Assembly (NCBI GenBank): GCA_002435325.1
Contig: DJMJ01000014.1
Span: 114,186-123,964 of the forward strand
Direction: 5' to 3'
DNA from: Nitrospira sp. UBA6493
GTDB lineage: Bacteria; Nitrospirota; Nitrospiria; Nitrospirales; Nitrospiraceae
DNA length: 9,779 nt
The notes beneath the pieces are model-generated. The model was not told the DNA's origin. It saw only the letters and a program-made list of their open reading frames with translations, and did no database searches. Numbering within the stretch: the first letter of the stretch is position 1; every line of letters begins with the position of its first letter. Shown piece by piece: positions 1-6,569 of this stretch. Both the position numbers and the translations under genes were made by a program.

Positions 1-452
1 TCGGCGAAATGCGCGACCTCGAAACCATTCAGCTGGCCCTGACCGCAGCAGAAACAGGTCACTTGGTTTTTGGCACCCTGCACACCTCCAGCGCGCCTAA
101 AACGATCGACCGCATCATCGACGCCTTTCCGCCCACACAACAAGCACAAATCCGAACACAGCTGTCAGAAGCCTTGGAAGCGGTCATTACCCAAACCCTG
201 CTGAAGAAAAAAACAGGGGGCCGCGCCGCCGCACTCGAAATCATGGTAGCGACAACCGCAGTGCGCAACCTCATCCGCGAAGCCAAGCTCCACCAGATTC
301 CCGGCATCATGCAGGCCAGTCAGAAAGACGGCATGCAAACTATGGATATGGCCCTGCTCGATCTGGCCACTCGCGGGGTGGTTACCAAAGCCGAAGCTCA
401 ATCGCGCAGCATGAACCCGAACCTCTTCGGATCGGCCGTGGGCGCAGCCTAG
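1..452 (+). CDS. pilT: type IV pilus retraction ATPase PilT (3' part only)
   Basis: This is the C-terminal part of the hexameric secretion-type ATPase that depolymerises type IV pili at the inner membrane and drives twitching motility. The window opens inside the Walker B segment (GEMRDLETI). It is followed by the His box (TGHLVFGTLHT) and the PilT hallmark NLIRE segment (AVRNLIRE) used for retraction. The frame then runs about 145 residues to a TAG stop, which fits the usual end of a PilT of about 350 residues. The upstream part, with the N-terminal PAS-like domain and Walker A, lies outside the window. The gene sits 27 bases before pilU on the same strand, the classical pilTU order. The family match is seen directly in the motifs; retraction activity is known for the family. 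Confidence 0.95.
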   Translation, partial: GEMRDLETIQLALTAAETGHLVFGTLHTSSAPKTIDRIIDAFPPTQQAQIRTQLSEALEAVITQTLLKKKTGGRAAALEIMVATTAVRNLIREAKLHQIPGIMQASQKDGMQTMDMALLDLATRGVVTKAEAQSRSMNPNLFGSAVGAA

Positions 453-479
453 TCACCCTCGTATCACGGAGTCCCGATT

Positions 480-1649
480 ATGGATATTCGCACACTCTTG
501 AAAGTCATGGTCGACCGTGAAGCGTCGGATCTCTATCTGACCATCGATGCCCCGCCCATCTACCGCATCCACGGATCAACCCAGCGCACCGATGCCCCGC
601 CCTTCACCAATGAGCAATTGGAGGCCTTGGCGCTGGCCCTTATGCGCGGTCAGCAGCGCGGCGAGTTTGAAGAGAAGATGGAGATGAACCTGGCTCTGTA
701 CTACAAAGAACTCGGCCGGTTCCGGGTGAATATCTTCCGCCAGAAGGGCAACGTCGGACTTGTCTTCCGTCATATCAAAGCCGAAATTCAAACCGTCGAG
801 CAGCTGCAGCTGCCTCCCATCATCAAAGATATCGTCATGACGAAACGCGGGCTGGTATTGGTAGTCGGCGCGACGGGCTCTGGAAAATCCACCTCGCTGG
901 CGGCCATGATCGATCACCGGAACACGGTGCATGCCGGCCACATCATCACGGTCGAAGACCCGATCGAGTTCGTCCATAGCCACAAGAAATCGCTGATCAC
1001 CCAGCGGGAAATCGGGTTCGACACGCTGAACTTTCAGAACGCGCTGAAAAACACCCTCCGGCAAGCCCCCGACGTGATTCTCATCGGAGAAATCCGGGAT
1101 ACCGAAACCATGGAGGCGGCCATAACGTTCGCGGAAACCGGCCACCTCTGCATCGGCACCCTGCACTCGAACAACGCCAATCAGGCCATCGAACGCATCA
1201 TGAACTTCTTCCCGGTGGAGCGGCACGCACAGATCTATCTGCAGCTGTCCCTGAACCTCCGGGCCATCATCTCCCAGCGGCTTATTCCCTCGACCGATGG
1301 CCGGCGGGTCCCAGCCCTGGAAATCATGCTGGATACTCCGCGCATCAAGGACCTGATCAAAAAGGCCGACGTCGACATTCTGAAAGAAGCCATGGAGCAG
1401 GGCATCGACGAAGGCTGCCAGACCTTCGACCATGTTCTCCTCCATCTGTATAAAGCCAACAAGATCAGCCTGGAACAAGCCCTAATCAATGCGGATAGCG
1501 CCAACAACTTGCGGCTGAAGATAAAGCTGGAAGGACTGAAAGGCGACGACGCCGTCAATGCGCTGCTAGACAAACAAGGATCCGGGCCGAAAAACGACGC
1601 CTTCAAAATTCAAAGCACGGGGAAAATTACGCCATTAAGAAAAATCTAG
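480..1649 (+). CDS. pilU: PilT/PilU-family type IV pilus ATPase, PilU-like
   Basis: This is the accessory retraction ATPase that works with PilT in type 4a pilus disassembly on the cytoplasmic side of the inner membrane. The 389 residues match the usual PilU length (about 380). Visible motifs are Walker A GATGSGKST at about 130-138, the Asp box (VEDPIEF) at about 158-164, Walker B LIGEIRD at about 201-207, and the His box TGHLCIGTLHSN at about 220-231. The segment ADSANNLRLKIKL near residue 490 of the frame's late third is typical of PilU rather than PilT. The C-tail of about 30 residues is variable. The ATG at 480 is supported by a GGAG element at 468-471, eight bases upstream. The 27-base gap after pilT indicates co-transcription. 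It converges with the cytochrome gene, leaving only 41 bases and no clear U-tract terminator. Confidence 0.93.
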   Translation: MDIRTLLKVMVDREASDLYLTIDAPPIYRIHGSTQRTDAPPFTNEQLEALALALMRGQQRGEFEEKMEMNLALYYKELGRFRVNIFRQKGNVGLVFRHIKAEIQTVEQLQLPPIIKDIVMTKRGLVLVVGATGSGKSTSLAAMIDHRNTVHAGHIITVEDPIEFVHSHKKSLITQREIGFDTLNFQNALKNTLRQAPDVILIGEIRDTETMEAAITFAETGHLCIGTLHSNNANQAIERIMNFFPVERHAQIYLQLSLNLRAIISQRLIPSTDGRRVPALEIMLDTPRIKDLIKKADVDILKEAMEQGIDEGCQTFDHVLLHLYKANKISLEQALINADSANNLRLKIKLEGLKGDDAVNALLDKQGSGPKNDAFKIQSTGKITPLRKI

Positions 1650-1690
1650 CCGGGCCCATTCAAGGCTTCCTTCCGCCACACGCAGTTACC

Positions 1691-2224
1691 TTACTGGGGC
1701 TGGTCCGTCTGAGACTCAAGATACCCGGCAATTTTCTCCAGCGCGAGCGCGCTCAATTTCGCCCCATACCACACAGGCATCGTCCGCTCGGGATAGCCAG
1801 GGACGACAAACACTCCGGACTCCACGACAGACTCCACAATATATTCATGCACGGTGCGGGCGGTCCCGCGATAGGAGGGATCCGCCAACCGCTGAGCTCC
1901 CGTCGATCCCAAGACCAGAGCAGGACCAACCTGGCCATTGGCCCCTGGGATACCAGGAATAACATGGCAAACCGGGCAACCGGCCCGCGTAAATATTTCA
2001 ATTACCGGTTCTTCTCCCGTCACGAGGGGAATGTTTTCCGAAGAAAGCGCGAGAGCCGGCAGCGAGCTCGATGACGAGAGCGAGGGCGACACGGGAGAGG
2101 GAGTCCTCAGCATCCACAGTGCGTAGAGCAAGACCAACCCGATCACCATCAGGGTCAGGGCTTGTTCCGACAAACGCGGGGGACGAGGCGGCTTAGAAGA
2201 GGATTCTGACGCGGAGGATTTCAT
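1691..2224 (-). CDS. membrane-anchored monohaem cytochrome c
   Basis: This protein is a probable electron carrier facing the periplasm. It has 177 residues: a short Ser/Pro-rich cytoplasmic head, one hydrophobic segment at about 22-39 that looks like an uncleaved signal anchor, a Pro/Ser-rich linker at about 41-60, and a class I-type cytochrome domain from about 70. The haem-binding motif CPVCH is at 83-87. The likely axial methionine is Met149 in the RTMPVWYG segment, the usual distance downstream. No second CxxCH is present. The start at 2224 gives the anchor; upstream there is only a weak purine-rich ribosome site. The gene lies 52 bases after the SUMF1-like gene on the same strand and probably shares its transcript. 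The partner enzyme cannot be told from the window; the fold assignment is firm. Confidence 0.88.
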   Translation of the reverse strand: MKSSASESSSKPPRPPRLSEQALTLMVIGLVLLYALWMLRTPSPVSPSLSSSSSLPALALSSENIPLVTGEEPVIEIFTRAGCPVCHVIPGIPGANGQVGPALVLGSTGAQRLADPSYRGTARTVHEYIVESVVESGVFVVPGYPERTMPVWYGAKLSALALEKIAGYLESQTDQPQ

Positions 2225-2276
2225 ACAGCATCACTTCACGGCAATAATGATCAGAGCATCCAAGGGCACGCAAGGC

Positions 2277-3107
2277 CTATTTACCCACATCCATCGCACA
2301 ACGGAATCCAACCGTCCGGTCTTCAAAATCCGGCTCGGCGGAAAATCGCGCCGTCACACGTAGCGCTGCCGGCAAATCCGCCCATGACCCGCCACGCAAC
2401 ACTCGTTTCTCTCCGAGACTCGGCCCCGGAGGGTTCGTGTCTGGACTCGTTTGATAATACTCGCGATCATACCAATCGTTCACCCATTCCGCGGCATTCC
2501 CGGCCATGTGAAACAGGCCATAGGGGCTCTTCCCCCCTTCCTTCAACCCATGGCGCACGCTCATGCCCTCAAGCCCGCTTCCAACCGGCACCAGCGTGAT
2601 CGCCTCACTCACCCAGACCCCCCGATTATAGTTCGCGATATCGACAAACGGCTGCATGTGGCCCCAGGGATACCGCCGGCCATCCGTTCCCCTCGCGGCC
2701 TTTTCCCACTCGGCCTCGGTCGGCAACCGTTTGCCAGCCCACTGGCAATATTTCGCAGCCTCGTTCCAAATCACCCCCACAACCGGACGCTCTTCGAGAG
2801 AAGAGATGGCATCATCACTCTGCCCCGAATGGATTTCCTGTTTCCCCGACTCAAGGAACTTCTGATACAGCCCGGCCGTTACTTCATAGACGTCAATATA
2901 GAACTCTTTCAACGTCACGGTATGCTCCGGACGCTCATTCGGAAGGCCTTCGTTGCTCCCCATCAAAAATGGCCCGGCTGGAATGAGTACCATCGGCGCG
3001 CCGTCCTTCCCCTTTATGGACGCAACAGCCCCGCCATCGGCCGCTGTAGCAAATGTTGCCGCGGCAAGCAGGACGAGCCCTATCCCCCAACAGATTGCAT
3101 GCCTCAT
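2277..3107 (-). CDS. exported SUMF1/FGE-fold (formylglycine-generating-enzyme-like) protein
   Basis: The product is a 276-residue exported protein with the SUMF1/EgtB/PvdO-type fold. It has a signal peptide at about 1-22 (hydrophobic core GLVLLAAATFATA, then Ala-Asp). Characteristic family segments follow: MVLIPAGPFLMGS at about 39-51, the DVYEVT segment at 72-77, RLPTEAEWEKAARG at 127-140, YPWG at 146-149, GLFHMAGNAAEWVNDWY at about 197-213, and LRGGSW followed by GFRC at the end. The ATG at 3107 is preferred over an upstream in-frame ATG at 3134 because GGGAGG lies six bases before it and the signal peptide then begins correctly. The two active-site cysteines of true formylglycine-generating enzymes, expected just after RGGS, are absent (Ala/Leu/Arg instead), so sulfatase activation is unlikely. 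It is probably the first gene of a unit with the cytochrome c gene. The substrate is unknown. Confidence 0.9.
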   Translation of the reverse strand: MRHAICWGIGLVLLAAATFATAADGGAVASIKGKDGAPMVLIPAGPFLMGSNEGLPNERPEHTVTLKEFYIDVYEVTAGLYQKFLESGKQEIHSGQSDDAISSLEERPVVGVIWNEAAKYCQWAGKRLPTEAEWEKAARGTDGRRYPWGHMQPFVDIANYNRGVWVSEAITLVPVGSGLEGMSVRHGLKEGGKSPYGLFHMAGNAAEWVNDWYDREYYQTSPDTNPPGPSLGEKRVLRGGSWADLPAALRVTARFSAEPDFEDRTVGFRCAMDVGK

Positions 3108-3233
3108 CGCGATCCTCCCAGTCATGCACAACACACAGCCATACAGCGCGCCATCGAATCAGGAAAGTGTACCCATCAGAACCGGCAAACACAACGGGAG
3201 AGACAAGAGACGGCAAGACAGACGACTGGAAGT

Positions 3234-3302
3234 TGGTGCCTCCAACGGGATTCGAAGCGCTTTGCCAGGCTATTCGAAGCAACCGGTCCGTATCATGGAG
3301 GC
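3234..3302 (-). other. degenerate tRNA-like element (tRNA 3' end remnant)
   Basis: Read on the minus strand, this 69-base stretch ends like a tRNA: TTCGAAT T-loop, CCCGT, TGGAGGC, then A and CCA. The 23 terminal bases match the tRNA-Glu gene of this window at 20 of 23 positions. A perfect seven-base partner for the acceptor strand, GCCTCCA, begins the element at 3302. However, the 5' half of the T-stem does not pair with CCCGT, and no proper D-arm or anticodon stem can be drawn. The stretch is also a few bases too short. A functional tRNA is therefore unlikely. It could be a decayed tRNA gene or the tRNA-end fragment left at the far side of an inserted element. A nine-base direct repeat (ATTCGAAGC at 3250-3258 and 3272-3280) lies inside it. 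Confidence 0.55.
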
Positions 3303-3303
3303 A

Positions 3304-3320
3304 ATTGAGGTCGACTCAAT
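3304..3320. repeat. short inverted repeat beside the tRNA-like element
   Basis: The arms ATTGAG and CTCAAT are six bases each around a five-base centre. The repeat abuts the 5' edge of the tRNA-like element. It may be a protein-binding site or chance; nothing in the sequence decides. Confidence 0.3.
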
Positions 3321-3346
3321 GAGCCCCGCCGCCATCGAATCCCCCA

Positions 3347-3366
3347 CCATCCTGCTCCCAGGATAG
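3347..3366 (-). terminator. stem-loop downstream of the PLC-like gene
   Basis: On the minus strand an eight-base-pair stem (CTATCCTG with CAGGATGG, one G-U pair) closes a GGAG tetraloop, 23 bases after the stop of the PLC-like gene. There is no U tract after it, so intrinsic termination is doubtful. It may instead protect a 3' end. Confidence 0.35.
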
Positions 3367-3388
3367 GCCGCAATCGATGCCAGCAGCC

Positions 3389-4781
3389 TTATCTCCAGAG
3401 TGCGTTCAGCTCGTTCACGGCATCAGCCGCATTGCAATATGGGTGATGATAGAAGTCCACCGCCAGGAATGACGGAGGATTGACGGTCTGCGACTGACAC
3501 ACGTTCTTAAACCGATTGACGATTTTATCTTTCTGATTATCCTCCTGCGCCGCCACCAGGTTCGGGAGCGCGCGGAAGTGATTCATCACGAACATCCTGC
3601 CGGGTGTGTTGAGGGCAGAGGAATACTCGCGTACGCTGCAGTCGAGGTTCTGACCCGTCGCGCCCAAATCGTAGGTGTTCTCAACCGTATACCTATACTG
3701 ATAGACGGCTCCAATCTGTGAGTCACTGTCACCCGATTTGCTCGAGAAAATGACCAGGCGCCGGTTCCGCTGCACCATCCAGTCGATTGTCGGCCACGAC
3801 CCCGTAATGGTAACCACACCACTTGGATCCCGTGTTCCAACCTTCCACTCGGGGTCGTCCTCAGGGTCATAGACCTGACTGGAGAGCCCCGCGCTCGCGA
3901 TCTCGGCGTTGATACGCGCTGCGTTGCTGATATTGCTCTCGAAAATGATGGTCACAATCTCGCTAGGATTCGCGTCGAGGAACGTCTTCACGGCTGCCAG
4001 CTCGTCAGCCAGCGTCTTGCGCGGCAAGGCATAATTGGAGCCTGCCGCGCCCGTGCAGTTGGCGTGGCAGATCATCACCTTGCCGTCGTAGTCATGGATG
4101 TCCAGCATGAGCGCGCGCACGCCCCCGTTCAGCTGCTTGCTGATTTTGAAGGTGCTCATGACGTGGACCCAGTGGTCGTCGCTCGTCGCGAAGGCGTTGT
4201 GTTGCGTCAGCCAGGTCATCTGGTCGTAGCGGCGAGGCGTGCCGTTTGCGAAGCGCGAGGAATAGTCGACGGTGCAGGTGCCGCCGAGCGACGGCGGCAT
4301 CGTGCCCGCGCCGCGGTCGTAAGTGCGCTTCTGGCACGACACGCCGATGTCGATGGTGTTAGCGGGACAATTGGGCGAACAGATGCAGCACCCGACTTTA
4401 TGAAACCCCGACCGGCAGACCGGATAGATGATCTGCCCGTCCTTCTCGCACCCCTGTGGATTAGCCCTTGTGCACCGCGCGCGCGCCGTCGAGGCTGCCG
4501 ACGCGGTCGCCGAATTTCCACGGGTACCCCGCACCGCGCCCGTACGCCGAGGGCTTCGCGCAATATAGCCTGTCGTTGCGGAAGCCCGACGGGCAACCCG
4601 GCACGCACATCGTCGCAGCAGCCGTATAGCCGGATTGGCACTTGGTGTAGCAGAGGCCGGCCGTCAGCTCTTTGCCCGAGGCGCAGGCGGCGTCGCCCGC
4701 AGCGCCAGGCTTGGCCGGCAGGAGCACCCAGAGGATGGTCGCGACCACGAGCATGGACAATAGGGACAATCTGGATTTCAT
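3389..4781 (-). pseudogene. secreted Cys-rich PI-PLC X-domain phosphodiesterase, frame broken at a CG tract
   Basis: Two overlapping frames together make one protein. The first (ATG 4781 to stop 4461, 106 residues) has a strong GGAGG ribosome site, a signal peptide at about 1-28 and Cys-rich repeats including the phrase YGRGAG. The second, open from about 4534 to 3389, continues the Cys-rich part, repeats YDRGAG and then carries a PLC-like TIM-barrel X domain. Adding one CG pair in the alternating tract at 4476-4486 joins them into 464 residues. In that numbering the two catalytic-type histidines are His195 (TQHNAF) and His240 (MICHAN), with QLNGGVRALMLDIHDYDG between them and ANPSEIVTIIFES after. 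Enzymes of this family cleave phosphoinositide or related phosphodiesters; the substrate here is unknown. It has no operon partner. It may be a decayed gene, a phase-variable gene or a sequencing indel. The family call is firm; the state is open. Confidence 0.8.
4476..4486 (-). other. alternating CG tract at the frameshift point
   Basis: Eleven bases of perfectly alternating C and G lie exactly where the coding frame of the PLC-like gene changes. Reading before the tract gives SLDGARA then a premature stop 12 bases into the wrong frame's tail (VHKG). Restoring one CG unit gives GARARCTRANPQGC and continues into the long downstream frame. Such tracts are prone to slippage in replication and to sequencing error. 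Confidence 0.7.
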
Positions 4782-4845
4782 ATTATCCTCCTTCACGCCG
4801 TTTCTGCCGCGCCACGCACTCCTGTGTAGCCCCTTCCGCTTCACC

Positions 4846-4861
4846 CCGCTCGTACGAGCGG
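4846..4861. promoter_or_regulatory. perfect 16-bp palindrome, operator candidate for the PLC-like gene
   Basis: CCGCTCGTACGAGCGG is a gapless perfect palindrome. It begins directly after the proposed -10 box and covers the expected transcription start, 65 bases before the ATG at 4781. That placement is typical of a repressor site. It has no U tract, so a terminator role is unlikely. The binding protein is unknown. Confidence 0.5.
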
Positions 4862-4891
4862 AGTGTAATATTGCGCCAAGCATCCGGTCAA
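4862..4891 (-). promoter_or_regulatory. sigma-70-like promoter of the PLC-like gene
   Basis: On the minus strand TTGACC (-35) and TACACT (-10) are separated by 18 bases. They match the consensus at five and four of six positions. They lie about 80 bases upstream of the ATG at 4781 in an otherwise gene-free stretch (4782-5156). The rest of that stretch shows no convincing gene or RNA. Confidence 0.45.
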
Positions 4892-5156
4892 CGCGTCACG
4901 GAGTATGCTGCTGCCGATACACCACCATCTCCCCTCCTCTCTCAACATCCTGAGCCATCGCTCTAACAAGAGCCGTGCAATAACCAGATTTCGCCGTTTC
5001 GGTTTTAAAGGAAGAGGGTAAAGGAACTGGTTGGGGAGCGTTTGAAAAGGAAACGTGTCGTCGTATTTTGAACGGGCCCCACACGTAACAAAGGCCCCTC
5101 GACGGCTACGACAAAGCCTCGAAACATCAATACTAAAGCTATATTTATTGTGTTTT

Positions 5157-5234
5157 TGGTGTCCCCAACGGGATTTGAACCCGTGTTACTGCCTTGAAAG
5201 GGCAATGTCCTAGGCCAGGCTAGACGATGGGGAC
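5157..5234 (-). tRNA. tRNA-Glu (anticodon UUC), CCA encoded
   Basis: All four arms can be folded by eye. The acceptor is GTCCCCA with TGGGGAC, the anticodon stem TTGCC with GGCAG encloses the loop CTTTCAA with anticodon TTC (bases 5196-5198), and the T-arm is ACGGG-TTCAAAT-CCCGT. The discriminator is A and the CCA end is encoded. TTC reads GAA/GAG glutamate codons. Only a weak promoter-like sequence and no strong terminator are visible around it. Its 3' end is repeated imperfectly at 3234-3256 on the same strand, bracketing the PLC-like gene. Confidence 0.97.
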
Positions 5235-5366
5235 TCGAGGCAACGGCACACAAGCGAGCGGTTTTTTACCACACTCACAGAGGCCCTGTCACTACACCCT
5301 TTCGATACCCTGCCGCGCAATAAGCTCAGGCTCCTTCAACTCACCGATACTGGCCTGGATGAAGTA

Positions 5367-5375
5367 TGGTAGAAT
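5367..5375 (+). promoter_or_regulatory. extended -10 promoter candidate for the lipoprotein pair
   Basis: TGG followed by TAGAAT matches an extended -10 element (TGn plus five of six bases). No good -35 box is present, which such promoters can lack. The expected start near 5382 would leave a leader of about 48 bases before the ATG at 5430. Confidence 0.4.
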
Positions 5376-5429
5376 CCGTTCGCTATCGGCCGAATCAACG
5401 CCTTGTCGCCCCTGAAATGGTGGCCGTCT

Positions 5430-5912
5430 ATGCCTGCCCCTCTGAAACGAATCTCAACAGCCGTCCTGGGGCTCCTGGTTCTATTCCTCTTCGGCTGCGC
5501 GCATGATACCTACCAGCAGCGTGCCGACATCGTCAAAAACCATGTCGAAGCCTTCTACACGCACTTGAAGGCCAACCGCGTGGAGTCCGCCGTGCATGAA
5601 AACGAGCAGATTGAAGCCATGGCGGCGCAAATGGCCGAGACCGTTCGAACGCAGGCTCAGCGGAAAGGCACGACTCAAATTGAACGGGAATTTGCATTGA
5701 TGCAAACGACCAACGAAACAGCGGCGCAAAACTGGCTGGCCTTAGGGCAATATTTTTCGATCAAGAGACAATACCCGCAGGCCCGCGCAACCTACCAGCG
5801 GATTCTTGACACCTACACAAAATCCACGGACCGGTCCTATCGAGACCAGGCCCTTCGCGCCCTCAAGGACCTCGATATTATGACGCCGCCTCCAACAACG
5901 CCTACGCCCTAA
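5430..5912 (+). CDS. small TPR-like lipoprotein
   Basis: The product is a 160-residue predicted lipoprotein of unknown specific function. A basic start and hydrophobic stretch end in the lipobox LFGC with Cys23, so after signal peptidase II cleavage it would be lipid-anchored in the envelope. Residues about 27-95 look helical and charged. Residues about 98-146 (NWLALGQYFSIKRQYPQA, then ATYQRILDTY) resemble one to two tetratricopeptide repeats, a protein-binding fold. The tail is Thr/Pro rich. The ATG at 5430 is chosen because it places a normal signal peptide; an upstream TTG start at 5403 would add nine unlikely residues. The ribosome site is weak (GGTGG). The next lipoprotein gene starts 21 bases after the stop, so the two are probably co-expressed. 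Confidence 0.8.
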   Translation: MPAPLKRISTAVLGLLVLFLFGCAHDTYQQRADIVKNHVEAFYTHLKANRVESAVHENEQIEAMAAQMAETVRTQAQRKGTTQIEREFALMQTTNETAAQNWLALGQYFSIKRQYPQARATYQRILDTYTKSTDRSYRDQALRALKDLDIMTPPPTTPTP

Positions 5913-5933
5913 ACCGGAACCGCCCTGCAGGCA

Positions 5934-6530
5934 ATGATCAATACTCGCCCCTCGCCCAGCACCACAGGACGTTTCGCTATCATCATCGCAGGGCTCCTTG
6001 CCCTGCTCACGGCCGCGTCATCAGGTTGTACCCATGTGATTGAGGTCCATCCTCTGCCCGCGCATCCAGCGAACACGACGATTCCGCGATCGCTGCGCGT
6101 CACACTGAGCAGCCTGACCGTCCAAGGCGCGGACCATATGCCGGGAATCGCGCTATTGGAATGGCGCCCACGCACCCTTGGGCCGGCGCTCATCCACTAT
6201 ATTCGCGAGCGGGGCACGTTCACCTCGGTATCGGCCGACACCGGCGAACTCACGCTTGTGGTCACGACGAAACTCGCCATGACCTCGCGGGCACAGTACC
6301 AATACCACATCACATTGCAGGCTGAGATGCGACAGGAGGCCAGCGGCGTGACTAAGACCTATCTAGCGGAAGGATCTGCCCCTGGATCAACCGTTCGGTG
6401 GGTCACGGCCTCCGATCGTGAGCCGATCGAGGCTGCGCTACAATCTGCACTCGACAACCTGCTCCTTCAAATCGAGGCAGATCGCCAGGTATATCTCCTT
6501 CAAGAACCACCCCGCCAAACCACTCCCTAG
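5934..6530 (+). CDS. putative envelope lipoprotein, function unknown
   Basis: The product has 198 residues. A signal sequence with hydrophobic core FAIIIAGLLALLTA leads to SSGC, giving a likely lipidated Cys32 although Ser at -3 is not ideal. The body, about 50-185, alternates short beta-like stretches (LRVTLSSLTV, ELTLVVTTKLAM, YQYHITLQAEM) with a C-terminal helix (EPIEAALQSALDNLLLQI). This layout resembles small outer-membrane-associated lipoproteins of the YajG/LpoB kind, but I do not recognise a family with certainty. It follows the TPR-like lipoprotein by 21 bases, and the pair may form an envelope complex. The ribosome site is poor, fitting translation coupled to the upstream gene. It converges with the MarR gene with 39 bases between. 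Confidence 0.72.
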   Translation: MINTRPSPSTTGRFAIIIAGLLALLTAASSGCTHVIEVHPLPAHPANTTIPRSLRVTLSSLTVQGADHMPGIALLEWRPRTLGPALIHYIRERGTFTSVSADTGELTLVVTTKLAMTSRAQYQYHITLQAEMRQEASGVTKTYLAEGSAPGSTVRWVTASDREPIEAALQSALDNLLLQIEADRQVYLLQEPPRQTTP

Positions 6531-6569
6531 TGCGCCAGTTGAAGCACACCTGGGATCTGAGACAGACAC

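Noticed and set aside
576..1478. 300-residue frame on the minus strand inside pilU
   Set aside because: It is a shadow of pilU: no ribosome site, no recognisable domain, and the opposite strand has complete ATPase motifs.
3234..3302. Functional tRNA or tmRNA end
   Set aside because: The T-stem does not pair, no anticodon arm can be drawn, and the tmRNA 5' signature is missing; kept only as a remnant.
2451..3308. 285-residue plus-strand frame across the SUMF1-like gene
   Set aside because: The composition (Pro/Arg/His rich) and lack of motifs fit an antisense shadow; the minus-strand protein is clear.
4064..4966. 300-residue plus-strand frame across the PLC-like gene
   Set aside because: Arg/Ala/Pro-rich antisense shadow in a very GC-rich segment; no domain recognised.
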